Source: Pararhizobium sp. A13 | GTDB taxonomy: Bacteria > Pseudomonadota > Alphaproteobacteria > Rhizobiales > Rhizobiaceae | Direction: 5' to 3' | Assembly: GCF_040126305.1 (NCBI RefSeq) | Contig: NZ_CP149511.1 | Location: forward strand, 992,001 to 1,056,000 | Length of the DNA stretch: 64,000 bases | In this document: positions 17,925-25,594 of the stretch, in pieces | Position numbering within the stretch: position 1 is the first letter of the stretch | Layout of the letters: each line of letters begins with the position of its first letter | Made by a program: the position numbers and the translations under genes | The notes under the pieces: model-generated | Database searches by the model: none | The model's input: the letters and a program-made list of their open reading frames with translations, nothing else | Told to the model about the DNA's origin: nothing

Positions 17925-20162
17925 GTGCTGGTTAGAGAACAATCCCCCGCTGTCATTAGCCCCTCGGCAGGCGGGCATGGGGCGAGCAGGGCAATGCGCT
18001 CTGGAAGGGTTGTCGGCTGCCGCGTCGACGAGACAACCTCGCTGATCATCGGCCTCGGCCGTGTCACGACCGGCAACGTGGTAGTCGGCGTCGGCGAAGA
18101 TCAAGCAGTCACGCGAAGCTTGTTTGTCTCGGAATGGCGATTGGCCGGATCCTCACCGCGGGCCAAGCACGGCTTCGCAGCGCTCCTTCCGGTTGTAGGC
18201 ACGGACCTGGCCATGACCACGATCCGGTTCGGAGAGGAGGAGACGGGCGCACGCTACATCTTTGCGCCCCGACTTGCCTCCGCGGAGGAAACAGCCGCGC
18301 TCGTGGCCGAGTCCGCGGGATCTCAGTCGGCCGCGGTCATTGACCGGCTCGTGGACGTTCTGATGGTCGGCAACGTTAACCGCCGCAGACTTCTGACCAT
18401 CACGGCACTTTTGCAGGCAGCCCACGCAAGTGATGGTTTCGTCGAGTTGATTGGTGAAAGCCATGACGGCGCGACGTTCCTGCAGGGCTGGAGCCGCAGC
18501 ATGGCGCCCGGGCCTTGCCGGGTGTCCGTGGTAGGCAACGCGACACCGGTGGTCGAGGAGTGCGGCATCGCCATCTTTCCCCGCCCGGACGCTCCCGATA
18601 GCGCCTCGGGTTTTGTTGGTCTGCTCGAGGCCAACCAGGCTGCCCGCGCTCTCGACATTGAAGGTCTGGTCTATCGAGGGCGCGCCGGTTGGCGGTATGC
18701 CGCGGTCCACCCCCGAAAGCGCATCGCCGGCCCGCTGGAGACGCCCGAACACATCCGGTCGATCCTGCTGCGGACCCATAGCGCGCCAGACGTGCTCCTG
18801 TCCCTGCGAGCGGCCGCCAACAGCTTTGAGGGCAAAGAAACCGTCTCCAGCCTGCCGTATCCCGTCCGGATGGGAACGGACAACACCTTTGAGGCCGATG
18901 GAGGAAATCTCCTTGTCTCCGGCTGGCTTTATGACCCCGACGACCACGTCGCAGCGGTAAGACTGCGTCGACGCGAGGCCGCGGCACGCGTCGACGAACG
19001 CTGGACGCGCCTCGATCGCCCCGATGTCACGGACAGTTTCAACGACCAGCAGCACTTCGCGCCGAGCCTTCGGAGCGAACAGCATGCGCACGGCTTCATC
19101 GCCCACGCCCACTTGCCGAGTGAAGATTCTGGTGCGCCTCTCTACTTCGAACTGACGCTGCGCGATTCGCGCCGTGCGTTTTTGCCGGTGAAACCAACGC
19201 GGGTTTCGCCGCGCTTGGCGGCATTGCGCCAGATCGGCTCCATCGATCCCGCGAACTGTGCGTTGCCGGCGATCATCGATACACAAATTGTCCCATTCCT
19301 CAGCGAAACCGGAAGGTCGGCGCCGGTCATTGACGCAATCCTAGATGCTGGATCCTTCGATCAGGAAAGCAGCCCGCCGATCGTCATCGGCGCTGGGGAG
19401 ACAGAGGAGAACATTTCCCCGCTGCTGGCCTTGCTTGCGCTCGATCCTGAAACCCGGCGCGCGCCGATCGTGATCGCCATGCCTGCCGAGCGCTATCGCA
19501 GGCAGGCCGCCCGCCTCAGAGAACTTGCGCGGTTCTATCGCCTTTCGGCCAGGCTGGTATCGGTGAAGGGAACAGCCGACTTCTACGACTTGCTTGAAGC
19601 CGGCACGCAAGCACTCTCCTGTGAAACGGTCGTGTCGCTTTCCGCCTCTTTGATCCCGCACGGGACAGGCTGGTATGGCAAGCTCTTGTCCACGGCCGCG
19701 ACGCTCAAAGGAAGCGTCGTCTCGCCCGTCCTGACTTACGAGGACCATTCCATTCGCTGGGCGGGAAGCTGGATCGATGACGGCAACTGCGACGAACCAG
19801 TCGTGGGCCGCTATACTGGATATCCGCTCAAAGCAGTTACCGGGATGACGCTGACCCGTATCGCGGCAGCCTCACTCGAGTGCTGCGTCATGCCCCGCGA
19901 CGCCCTGGTGCGCGCGGGCGGCTTTTCCGGCGGCTATCTGGGCGCGCAGGAAAAAGGCCTGGATCTCGGCCTCCGTCTCAGCCGGTCCGGCATCGACTCC
20001 TATTTGCTGCCATCGGTGCAGATGTGGGGCTGCGACGACGCACGCGACGGCGACGGTCCGGCGATGGCGGCTCTGGTGGAGGAGATCGATCGAAAGATCT
20101 TCAAGAGCCAGTGGGCGCCTGTCCTCGCCGTTGAGAAGCACCCAAAAAGGAGGCCCGCATGA
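17925..20162 (+). CDS. wgeF: WgeB-like protein with degenerate GT2 domain
   Basis: A 745-residue protein starting at GTG 17925 behind a strong GGGAGGG. Its layout mirrors wgeB: an N-terminal unknown region, a beta-domain with LLVSGWLYDP...HGFIAHAHL, and a C-terminal GT2-like domain. In that last domain the metal-binding aspartate is lost: LNSDVV of wgeB (about 556) aligns with SLSASLI here (about 570). The second acidic motif EDSD is replaced by EKGLD (about 676). It should therefore not be an active transferase of the usual kind. It corresponds to ExpE6 by position. A scaffold or regulatory partner of WgeB is a reasonable guess. The stop overlaps the wgeG start. Confidence 0.65.
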   Translation: MLVREQSPAVISPSAGGHGASRAMRSGRVVGCRVDETTSLIIGLGRVTTGNVVVGVGEDQAVTRSLFVSEWRLAGSSPRAKHGFAALLPVVGTDLAMTTIRFGEEETGARYIFAPRLASAEETAALVAESAGSQSAAVIDRLVDVLMVGNVNRRRLLTITALLQAAHASDGFVELIGESHDGATFLQGWSRSMAPGPCRVSVVGNATPVVEECGIAIFPRPDAPDSASGFVGLLEANQAARALDIEGLVYRGRAGWRYAAVHPRKRIAGPLETPEHIRSILLRTHSAPDVLLSLRAAANSFEGKETVSSLPYPVRMGTDNTFEADGGNLLVSGWLYDPDDHVAAVRLRRREAAARVDERWTRLDRPDVTDSFNDQQHFAPSLRSEQHAHGFIAHAHLPSEDSGAPLYFELTLRDSRRAFLPVKPTRVSPRLAALRQIGSIDPANCALPAIIDTQIVPFLSETGRSAPVIDAILDAGSFDQESSPPIVIGAGETEENISPLLALLALDPETRRAPIVIAMPAERYRRQAARLRELARFYRLSARLVSVKGTADFYDLLEAGTQALSCETVVSLSASLIPHGTGWYGKLLSTAATLKGSVVSPVLTYEDHSIRWAGSWIDDGNCDEPVVGRYTGYPLKAVTGMTLTRIAAASLECCVMPRDALVRAGGFSGGYLGAQEKGLDLGLRLSRSGIDSYLLPSVQMWGCDDARDGDGPAMAALVEEIDRKIFKSQWAPVLAVEKHPKRRPA

Positions 20163-21478
20163 AAGAGCAGCTTCGCGTCCTTGTCGTCTCGCATGCGCAC
20201 CCGACAGTCTCGCTCGGTGGAGCGGAAATCGCATCTCACAACCTGCATCACGGCCTGAAGGCTTTACCGAACGTGGAATCGGTTTACCTGGCCCGGGTCG
20301 GCCATCCTGTACCGCGGCATGCCTCGTCCGCGCTGATGAGCCTTCGCCTTGCCGAGGATGAGTTGCTGTTCCACGCGGACGACTACGACCACTTCTTTTT
20401 GTCCAACGGCGATACCCAGGCGATCAGCCGAGACCTTTTGCGTTTCGCGCGCGATCTCCGGCCCCATGTCGTGCATTTCCATCATGTTCTCGGCATCGGT
20501 CTCGAAGCGCTCTACGCCCTTAGAGAAGCATTTCCGCACGCGCCCATACTCGTCACGTTCCACGAATATCTGTCGATCTGCCACAATCACGGGCAGATGG
20601 TGAAACGGCCTTCCGGCCAGCTCTGCGAAGCAGCCTCCCCCGTCGCCTGCCACGGCTGCTTTCCCGACATCCCCGTCTCGCGCTTCTTGAAGCGGGAGTT
20701 GTTTGCGCGCGGGATGCTTGGCCTTGCCGACGCCTTCGTCTCCCCCAGCCGGTTTCTGGCGGAGCGCTATGTCAAATGGGGCATCGAAGAGGACAAGCTC
20801 CGCGTCATCGAAAACGGGATCACCGTGGAAGCAGCTGTGCCCCCACGAGAGTTGCAAGGTCCCAACCCGCGCCGCAATCGCTTTGCCTATTTCGGCCAGA
20901 TGACTCCGTTCAAGGGCGTCGACGTCCTGATCGACGCTGTTTCGCGCATCCCGAAGGAGATATGGGGGGAGGACTCCTGCTTGATGATCTTCGGCGGCAA
21001 CCTCGAGCGACAGCCGATCGAATTCCAGGAACGGATGAAGAAGCTCATCGCGGACGCCGGCCACCGCGTCCGATTCTACGGCGCTTACCAGAATGCGGAC
21101 ATGCCACGCCTGATGCGTTCGGTCGACTGGGTGGTTCTGCCGTCCGTCTGGTGGGAAAACTCGCCCATTGTGATCCAGGAGGCCCTGCTCCATGGCAGGC
21201 CGATGATCTGCTCCGACATCGGCGGGATGGCCGAGAAGGTGCGTGACGGAAAGGACGGCCTGCACTTTCGCACAGGCAGCAGCCAGGATCTCGCGGACCG
21301 CATCGTCGAGGTATTGGGTGATACCCAAACCTGGGATCGGCTGCGCGTCTCCATGCGACAACCCGCCGACCACCTCGGCTGCGCGCGCGAACACCTCAAG
21401 CTCTATCGCGCGCTGCTGCGGCGGAAACTCGATGCCGCCATGGTCGAGAGCCCTGTGCTTCTCTCGCACTCGCTTTAA
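20159..21478 (+). CDS. wgeG: Glycosyltransferase family 4 with Cys-rich loop
   Basis: A 439-residue GT4 protein, paralogous to wgeD along its whole length: VLVVSHAHPTVSLGGAEIASHNL, HVVHFHHVLGIG, a cysteine-rich loop at about 140-165 (ICHNHG...LCEAA...ACHGC), YFGQMTPFKGVDVLIDA and VWWENSPIVIQEALLHG. It should add a hexose to the growing EPS II chain and corresponds to ExpE7. It is the last intact gene of the wge operon; the reading frame starts at the ATGA overlap with wgeF. The next gene in this direction is a broken galU-type frame, so a gene equivalent to expE8 is not seen. Confidence 0.8.
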   Translation: MKEQLRVLVVSHAHPTVSLGGAEIASHNLHHGLKALPNVESVYLARVGHPVPRHASSALMSLRLAEDELLFHADDYDHFFLSNGDTQAISRDLLRFARDLRPHVVHFHHVLGIGLEALYALREAFPHAPILVTFHEYLSICHNHGQMVKRPSGQLCEAASPVACHGCFPDIPVSRFLKRELFARGMLGLADAFVSPSRFLAERYVKWGIEEDKLRVIENGITVEAAVPPRELQGPNPRRNRFAYFGQMTPFKGVDVLIDAVSRIPKEIWGEDSCLMIFGGNLERQPIEFQERMKKLIADAGHRVRFYGAYQNADMPRLMRSVDWVVLPSVWWENSPIVIQEALLHGRPMICSDIGGMAEKVRDGKDGLHFRTGSSQDLADRIVEVLGDTQTWDRLRVSMRQPADHLGCAREHLKLYRALLRRKLDAAMVESPVLLSHSL

Positions 21479-21589
21479 CGACGCTCGTCTTGAGGAACGC
21501 TGAAACGGCTTCGACCAAGCGACGATCGATGCAACCAAACCCTTGAGAAAGACCATTCGCAAAGTCGTATGAACTGGAGGCTACCTACA

Positions 21590-21760
21590 ATGCACAAGAA
21601 AGTCCGCAAGGCCATCATCCCCGCCGGCGGTTTTGGAACAAGGATGCTGCCGGCAACCAAGAGCGTTCCCAAAGAATTGCGCCCTATCGTCGATCGGACG
21701 CCAATAAGGGGTGAATTTTGGACGCCGATTGACAACCAGATGGGAGATGAGGGCATTTGA
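21590..21760 (+). pseudogene. galU: Truncated UTP-glucose-1-phosphate uridylyltransferase
   Basis: The first 39 or so codons read [19 protein letters not shown] then [20 protein letters not shown], the nucleotide-binding N-terminus of GalU/ExoN, with a good GGAGG site nine bases upstream. The family is usually near 300 residues long. After codon 39 similarity ends abruptly and the frame runs through [10 protein letters not shown] to a stop at 21760. The full enzyme would make UDP-glucose, the donor for EPS, so a copy beside the wge operon makes sense; this one cannot be active. The ATP/UTP motif GGFGTRM is near consensus, so the break appears fairly recent. Confidence 0.7.
21704..21750. mobile_element. 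Possible insertion-sequence end remnant
   Basis: At the point where galU similarity stops, the sequence changes to AAGGGGTGAATTTTGGAC followed by GCCGATTGAC, which resembles the terminal repeats of IS21-family elements as I remember them. No transposase gene, second end or target duplication is visible nearby, so only a remnant would be left. This is a resemblance and not a proven match. Confidence 0.3.
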
Positions 21761-21844
21761 ATGAGGACTGAACATCGGTGCAGCGACACCACAGACGGTA
21801 TCAAGTCAGATCACGATATGACCATGCGCGTCCTAATCTGGCGG

Positions 21845-22224
21845 CTATGACGGAAACGGGACCTTCCGCCACATCGGCGGCTTGTGGCCACCTGCTCGTT
21901 TCATGCGCTCGTGTAGCTTGGCAAGAACCTCGTCGCCCGAGAGACCTGGACCTTCGTCAGCCAGACTCTTGCGGATCTCACGCCTCAATAGCTCTTCGCG
22001 CGAATCCGGATAGGCCTGCATGCATGGCGACGAATAGAGCTTCGGAGGGATCACGGAAATGGCCTTGCTCAACTTCGGCTAGGACCCACTTGGCAACCGA
22101 GCGGGACAAGATACCCCTCGAAGCGTAGGCCATGTTCGGCCGCTTGTGGCCTCAGCTCCGTCGCTTGTGCCTTGTTGGCCGCAACATACTCCGGCGGGAA
22201 AAAATCATCGTCCTCAGGGCTCAA
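21845..22224 (-). pseudogene. Frameshifted third gene of the parDE operon (antitoxin-like)
   Basis: Reading the minus strand from a TTG at 22224 that overlaps the parE stop (TTGA) and has GAGGAGG just upstream gives DDDFFPPEYVAANKAQATEL and LRPQAAEHGLRFEGYL. The frame then shifts near 22100 and continues AKWVLAEVEQGHFRDPSEAL and FVAM. A four-base duplication (TGCATGCA at 22017-22024) shifts it again to MQAYPDSREELLRREIRKSL and ends ERMKRAGGHKPPMWRKVPFPS. Joined, this is one small protein of about 125 residues of a type commonly linked to addiction modules in rhizobia. Two frameshifts make it a pseudogene, unless sequencing errors caused them. Confidence 0.6.
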
Positions 22225-22583
22225 GAAGAAGCCTCCTCGTCATCGCGATCCTCAAGTGGCCGGCCATGGTACAGCGCTTCAAAGTCGCGGCCCCCGTGGA
22301 AAATGTTACCGATGCGCACGGCATCCTTTTCCACCTTGTAGGCGATTACGGCGGATTTCTCGAACGGCACAGTGCGCAGGCCCGACTCCAGATCGTCACG
22401 GGATATCCCGCCAAGCGGGGCGTTTCCAATACGGCTGCATCGAGCCTTGATCCGCTCCACGAAATCCCGCGCAATGACACGGTTCTGGCCGCGCATCGCC
22501 ACGAACCGATATATCTCCCCAAGATCGGCAATCGCCTCGGGACGGTAAAGGACCTTAAGACGCCGCACGATCGAGGTCTTCAT
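22221..22583 (-). CDS. parE: ParE/RelE-type toxin
   Basis: A 120-residue basic protein of the ParE/RelE fold: LYRPEAIADLGEIYRFVA, FVERIKARCSRIGNAPLGG, the LRTVPFEKSAVIAYKVE strand pair and IGNIFHGGRDFEALY at the end. ParE toxins block gyrase; RelE-type relatives cut mRNA, and the sequence alone does not separate these. Its start lies inside the 3' end of the antitoxin gene (29-base overlap), the usual layout for such operons. The third, broken frame begins at its stop codon. The operon sits in a short accessory stretch beside a truncated integrase. Confidence 0.8.
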   Translation of the reverse strand: MKTSIVRRLKVLYRPEAIADLGEIYRFVAMRGQNRVIARDFVERIKARCSRIGNAPLGGISRDDLESGLRTVPFEKSAVIAYKVEKDAVRIGNIFHGGRDFEALYHGRPLEDRDDEEASS

Positions 22584-22845
22584 CTACCTTGGCAAGGATG
22601 GCCTCAAGCGCTGCGCTGGCTTCGTCTTCGTTCAGGTCGGGACGCGGGTCTTCAAAGGAATGCCGTACACGGGAACGAATAGCATTCAACCGCTCGGCGT
22701 GCTCTTCACGATCCCGCTGCCACACCCGCATCGCATCGCGGACGACTTCACTCGTGGAGGCATATTCTCCAGCATTGACGATTTCTCGGATCACGCGCAG
22801 CATTTCCGGGGTCATCGTAATGCTGACTTTCTCAGCTGTCTGCAT
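22555..22845 (-). CDS. parD: ParD-type antitoxin
   Basis: A 96-residue ribbon-helix-helix antitoxin. The N-terminal DNA-binding part is KVSITMTPEMLRVIREIV then NAGEYASTSEVVRDAMRVW; the acidic C-terminus (DPRPDLNEDEASAALEAILA) would wrap the toxin. It starts at ATG 22845 behind GAGGAAAGG and overlaps parE. An imperfect palindrome upstream is the probable autorepression site. Confidence 0.82.
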   Translation of the reverse strand: MQTAEKVSITMTPEMLRVIREIVNAGEYASTSEVVRDAMRVWQRDREEHAERLNAIRSRVRHSFEDPRPDLNEDEASAALEAILAKVDEDLDRAAS

Positions 22846-22879
22846 GTTTCAAACCTTTCCTCGCTGTCTTTTATGGAAA

Positions 22880-22921
22880 GTAGCATAAAATCCGACCTGA
22901 CATCAAGGAATTTTATCCTAC
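22880..22921. promoter_or_regulatory. Inverted repeat upstream of parDE (candidate ParD operator)
   Basis: GTAGCATAAAAT (22880-22891) and ATTTTATCCTAC (22910-22921) are inverted copies that match at 11 of 12 positions, 35 bases upstream of the parD start. On the minus strand a TTGATG that could be a -35 box lies inside the spacer. ParD proteins typically repress their own promoter at such repeats; the assignment is inferred. Confidence 0.5.
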
Positions 22922-23016
22922 ATCAGTCTGCCGGGAAGAATGGTATCGATCGGTCGACCGGGCGTTCGCATGAAGAATATCCGGCCACAAAGGCGAACCT
23001 GAGTGACCGGACGAGT

Positions 23017-23098
23017 GGGGCTAAACCCCTTTGAGCGCCCCGCCAAGCGGGCGCTGGCGAACCGGCAAGCGGTTCGCTGCGACACCCCTTCGGGTGTC
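23017..23098. repeat. Four tandem hairpins at the 3' end of the integrase remnant
   Basis: Four perfect or near-perfect inverted repeats follow one another: GGGG-N5-CCCC (23017-23029); AGCGCCC-N8-GGGCGCT (23034-23055); GCGAACCG-N5-CGGTTCGC (23057-23077); GACACCC-N4-GGGTGTC (23081-23098). The second and third have CAAG in the loop. They lie directly after the integrase stop codon on the minus strand. Their role could be termination, a recombination or attachment site, or a plasmid-type repeat. Confidence 0.6.
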
Positions 23099-23616
23099 TA
23101 CCGGGCCGTAGCGCGCCGGATCTCTCGCGCGGGCGGCGGTGTCGCCGCCCTGTTTCCCTTCCGATCACAGTTGGCCCGCCTGGGCTTTCTCGCCTTGATC
23201 ACGGAAGCGTCCAGCGTGGTCTTGATGTGCGCCGCGTAGAATTTTTCGATCATTTCAACGCTGGTGCGGCAATTTTTGGCAATCGCATAAACATCAGCAC
23301 CTTCCATGAGGCGAAGGCAGATATAGGTATGACGTAAGCTGTAGGCCGCCCGAGGTTTTCCGTCGCGGTCCAGCTTGAGGTTCTGATCATCTAAAAGGTT
23401 ATTGAACATCTTGAGATAATTGCCGGGAAACACAGGGTCGGTCGGCTGCGGCGACTTCATCACAATCGTCCCCTCACCCGCGTCGTCCTTCTTGCGTACC
23501 GGTTTGAGCCGATCGCGCAACCGCTCGTAAGGCTTCACTGCCCCCGGCATGGATTTGCGCCAGCCAATACCGCGCTTGCCGCGCACTTCGATTTCGAGAA
23601 CCGTGAGCCTGCGTGA
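23098..23616 (-). pseudogene. 5'-truncated tyrosine recombinase (phage-type integrase)
   Basis: The readable frame starts about 23616 (RRLTVLEIEVRGKRGIGW) just after an in-frame stop and runs about 170 residues. It holds the C-terminal catalytic domain of a tyrosine recombinase: SLRHTYICLRL (the R-H region), a CRTS in the second H/R position, and MIEKFYAAH with the nucleophilic tyrosine. The N-terminal and core-binding domains are absent, as full proteins are around 350-400 residues. The first GTG is at 23586 with no clear ribosome site. It is therefore a remnant of an integrated element that may also have brought the parDE operon. No tRNA gene flanks it. Confidence 0.65.
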
Positions 23617-23726
23617 TCAAACGTGATCCACAACCATCCACTCCGTCCTTGCTGACAGAACCGACGATCTGCCAAGAGCTCAACACGCCGCGCTTCAGCG
23701 CGAATGGCTTCTGAAGACGAGACACG

Positions 23727-24728
23727 TCATCGAATTGCCAGTCCCTTGTCATTGAAACGGTGAACGCGTCCCTCGTCGGGCGTCAGGAAGACCTGGTCGC
23801 CATGGTTGACCCCGAAATCGCCGCCGACGCGGGCCGTCACCAGGCCGATGCCCTCGACATGAATATGCAGGAAGGTGTCCGAGCCGAGATGTTCGGCGAC
23901 GCCGACCACACCGCGCCATGTCCCGGATTGCGTCGACAATTGCAGGTGTTCGGGGCGGACGCCGATGGTATGGGCGTTGTACGGTTTGGAGAATTCGCCG
24001 GTCGCGAAGTTCATCCGCGGCGAGCCGATGAAGCCGGCGACGAAGAGATTGTCCGGCCGGTGATAGAGATCGAGCGGCGACCCGACCTGCTCGATGTTGC
24101 CGGCATTGAGCACGACGATCTTGTCGGCCATCGTCATGGCTTCGACCTGGTCGTGGGTGACGTAGATCATCGTCGTCTGCAACTGATGGTGCAGTTCGCT
24201 GATCTCCAGCCGCATCGTGCCGCGCAGCGCAGCGTCAAGATTGGACAACGGTTCGTCGAACAGGAAGGCCGAAGGTTCGCGCACGATGGCGCGGCCGATG
24301 GCGACACGCTGGCGCTGGCCGCCCGATAGCTGGCCCGGACGGCGGTCGAGATAATTCGTCAGGTTGAGGACGCGCGCCGCCTCCGTCACCTTCTTGTCGA
24401 TCGCGCCGTGATCGAGCTTGGCCATCTTCAGCGGAAAGGCGATGTTGTTGCGCACCGACATATGCGGATAGAGCGCATAGGACTGGAACACCATGGCAAG
24501 ACCGCGCTTGGCGGGTGCCGCCCCGGTGACATCGCGGCCGTCGATCTCGATGATGCCCGAGGTGGTGTCCTCCAGACCGGCGATCAGGCGCAGCAGCGTC
24601 GACTTTCCGCAGCCCGAGGGGCCGACGAAGACGACGAACTCGCCGTCCTTGATCGTGAGGTCAATGCCCGGAATGACCTGCGTCGCGCCGAAGGATTTGT
24701 TGACCTTTTTCAGTGTGATATTGCCCAT
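23727..24728 (-). CDS. smoK: Polyol ABC transporter ATP-binding protein
   Basis: About 333 residues from the ATG at 24728, which has GGGGAGAG upstream; an in-frame ATG five codons earlier is less likely. It is a MalK/UgpC-type ATPase: Walker [11 protein letters not shown]-loop [12 protein letters not shown], signature [15 protein letters not shown], Walker [12 protein letters not shown] and [11 protein letters not shown]-terminal regulatory TOBE domain with GVRPEHLQL closes it. It energises uptake with the two permeases upstream in the same operon and the divergently encoded binding protein. It is most like SmoK of sorbitol/mannitol transporters. Its end is 110 bases from the integrase remnant, so it marks the island border. 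Confidence 0.85.
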   Translation of the reverse strand: MGNITLKKVNKSFGATQVIPGIDLTIKDGEFVVFVGPSGCGKSTLLRLIAGLEDTTSGIIEIDGRDVTGAAPAKRGLAMVFQSYALYPHMSVRNNIAFPLKMAKLDHGAIDKKVTEAARVLNLTNYLDRRPGQLSGGQRQRVAIGRAIVREPSAFLFDEPLSNLDAALRGTMRLEISELHHQLQTTMIYVTHDQVEAMTMADKIVVLNAGNIEQVGSPLDLYHRPDNLFVAGFIGSPRMNFATGEFSKPYNAHTIGVRPEHLQLSTQSGTWRGVVGVAEHLGSDTFLHIHVEGIGLVTARVGGDFGVNHGDQVFLTPDEGRVHRFNDKGLAIR

Positions 24729-24756
24729 GCGTGCTCTCCCCAAGTCTTTTCGTCAG

Positions 24757-25581
24757 TTATTTCACGGCGCCGAAGGTCAGGCCGCGGACAAGTTGTTTCT
24801 GGCTGAACCAGCCCATGATCAGGATCGGCGCAATCGCCAGCGTCGAGGCGGCCGACAGCTTCGCCCAGAACAGCCCCTGCGGTGAGGAGAAGGAGGCGAT
24901 GAAGGCGGTGAGCGGTGCGGCGTTGGTGGTGGTCAGACGGATCGTCCAGAAGGCCTCGTTCCAGGCAAGGATGATGTTGAGCAGCATCGTCGAGGCGATG
25001 CCGGGCACCGCCATCGGCGTCAGCACGTAGATGATCTCGCCCCAGAGCGAAGCGCCGTCCATGCGCGCCGCCTCCAGGATCTCGCCCGGAATTTCGCGGA
25101 AGTAGGTATAGAGCATCCAGATCACGATCGGCAGGTTGATCATGGTCAGCATGAAGGTCAGGCCGATGCGGCTGTCGAGCAGGCCGAAGTCGCGGAAGAT
25201 CAGGTAGATCGGCACGAGCACGGCGACGGCCGGCATCATCTTGGTGGAGAGCATCCACATCAGCACGTCCTTGGTCTTCTTGGTCGGCGAGAACGCCATC
25301 GACCAGGCCGCCGGCACCGAGATCAACAGCGCGAGCAAGGTCGAGCCGACCGACAGGATGACCGAGTTCATGAACGGCTTGAAGTAGTCCTTCTGGGTCT
25401 GCACCTCGACATAGCTTTCGACGGTGCCCGACGGGATCAGGCTAAAACCCTGGATCGCTTCGGTTTCCGATTTGAAGCTGGTGATGATCGTGTAGAGGAT
25501 CGGGAAGAAGATGATCAGCGCGACGATCCATGCGGCGATGGTGAAAGCGACGGTTCTTCTGGTCGAGACTGCGCGGGCCAT
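24757..25581 (-). CDS. smoG: Polyol ABC transporter permease
   Basis: About 274 residues from the ATG at 25581 behind GGGAGG; the longer frame overlaps smoF and is not needed. It has six predicted membrane helices (starting VAFTIAAWIVALIIFFPILY) and the permease EAA motif EAARMDGASLWGEIIYVLTP near residue 190, which docks on the ATPase. It is a MalG-type inner-membrane subunit and pairs with the MalF-type permease just upstream. SmoG-like by sequence style and operon order. Confidence 0.82.
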   Translation of the reverse strand: MARAVSTRRTVAFTIAAWIVALIIFFPILYTIITSFKSETEAIQGFSLIPSGTVESYVEVQTQKDYFKPFMNSVILSVGSTLLALLISVPAAWSMAFSPTKKTKDVLMWMLSTKMMPAVAVLVPIYLIFRDFGLLDSRIGLTFMLTMINLPIVIWMLYTYFREIPGEILEAARMDGASLWGEIIYVLTPMAVPGIASTMLLNIILAWNEAFWTIRLTTTNAAPLTAFIASFSSPQGLFWAKLSAASTLAIAPILIMGWFSQKQLVRGLTFGAVK

Positions 25582-25594
25582 GGTCCTGCCTCCC

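Noticed and set aside
23017..23098. tRNA or attachment site next to the integrase remnant
   Set aside because: The hairpins do not form a cloverleaf and carry no TTC-loop or anticodon features.
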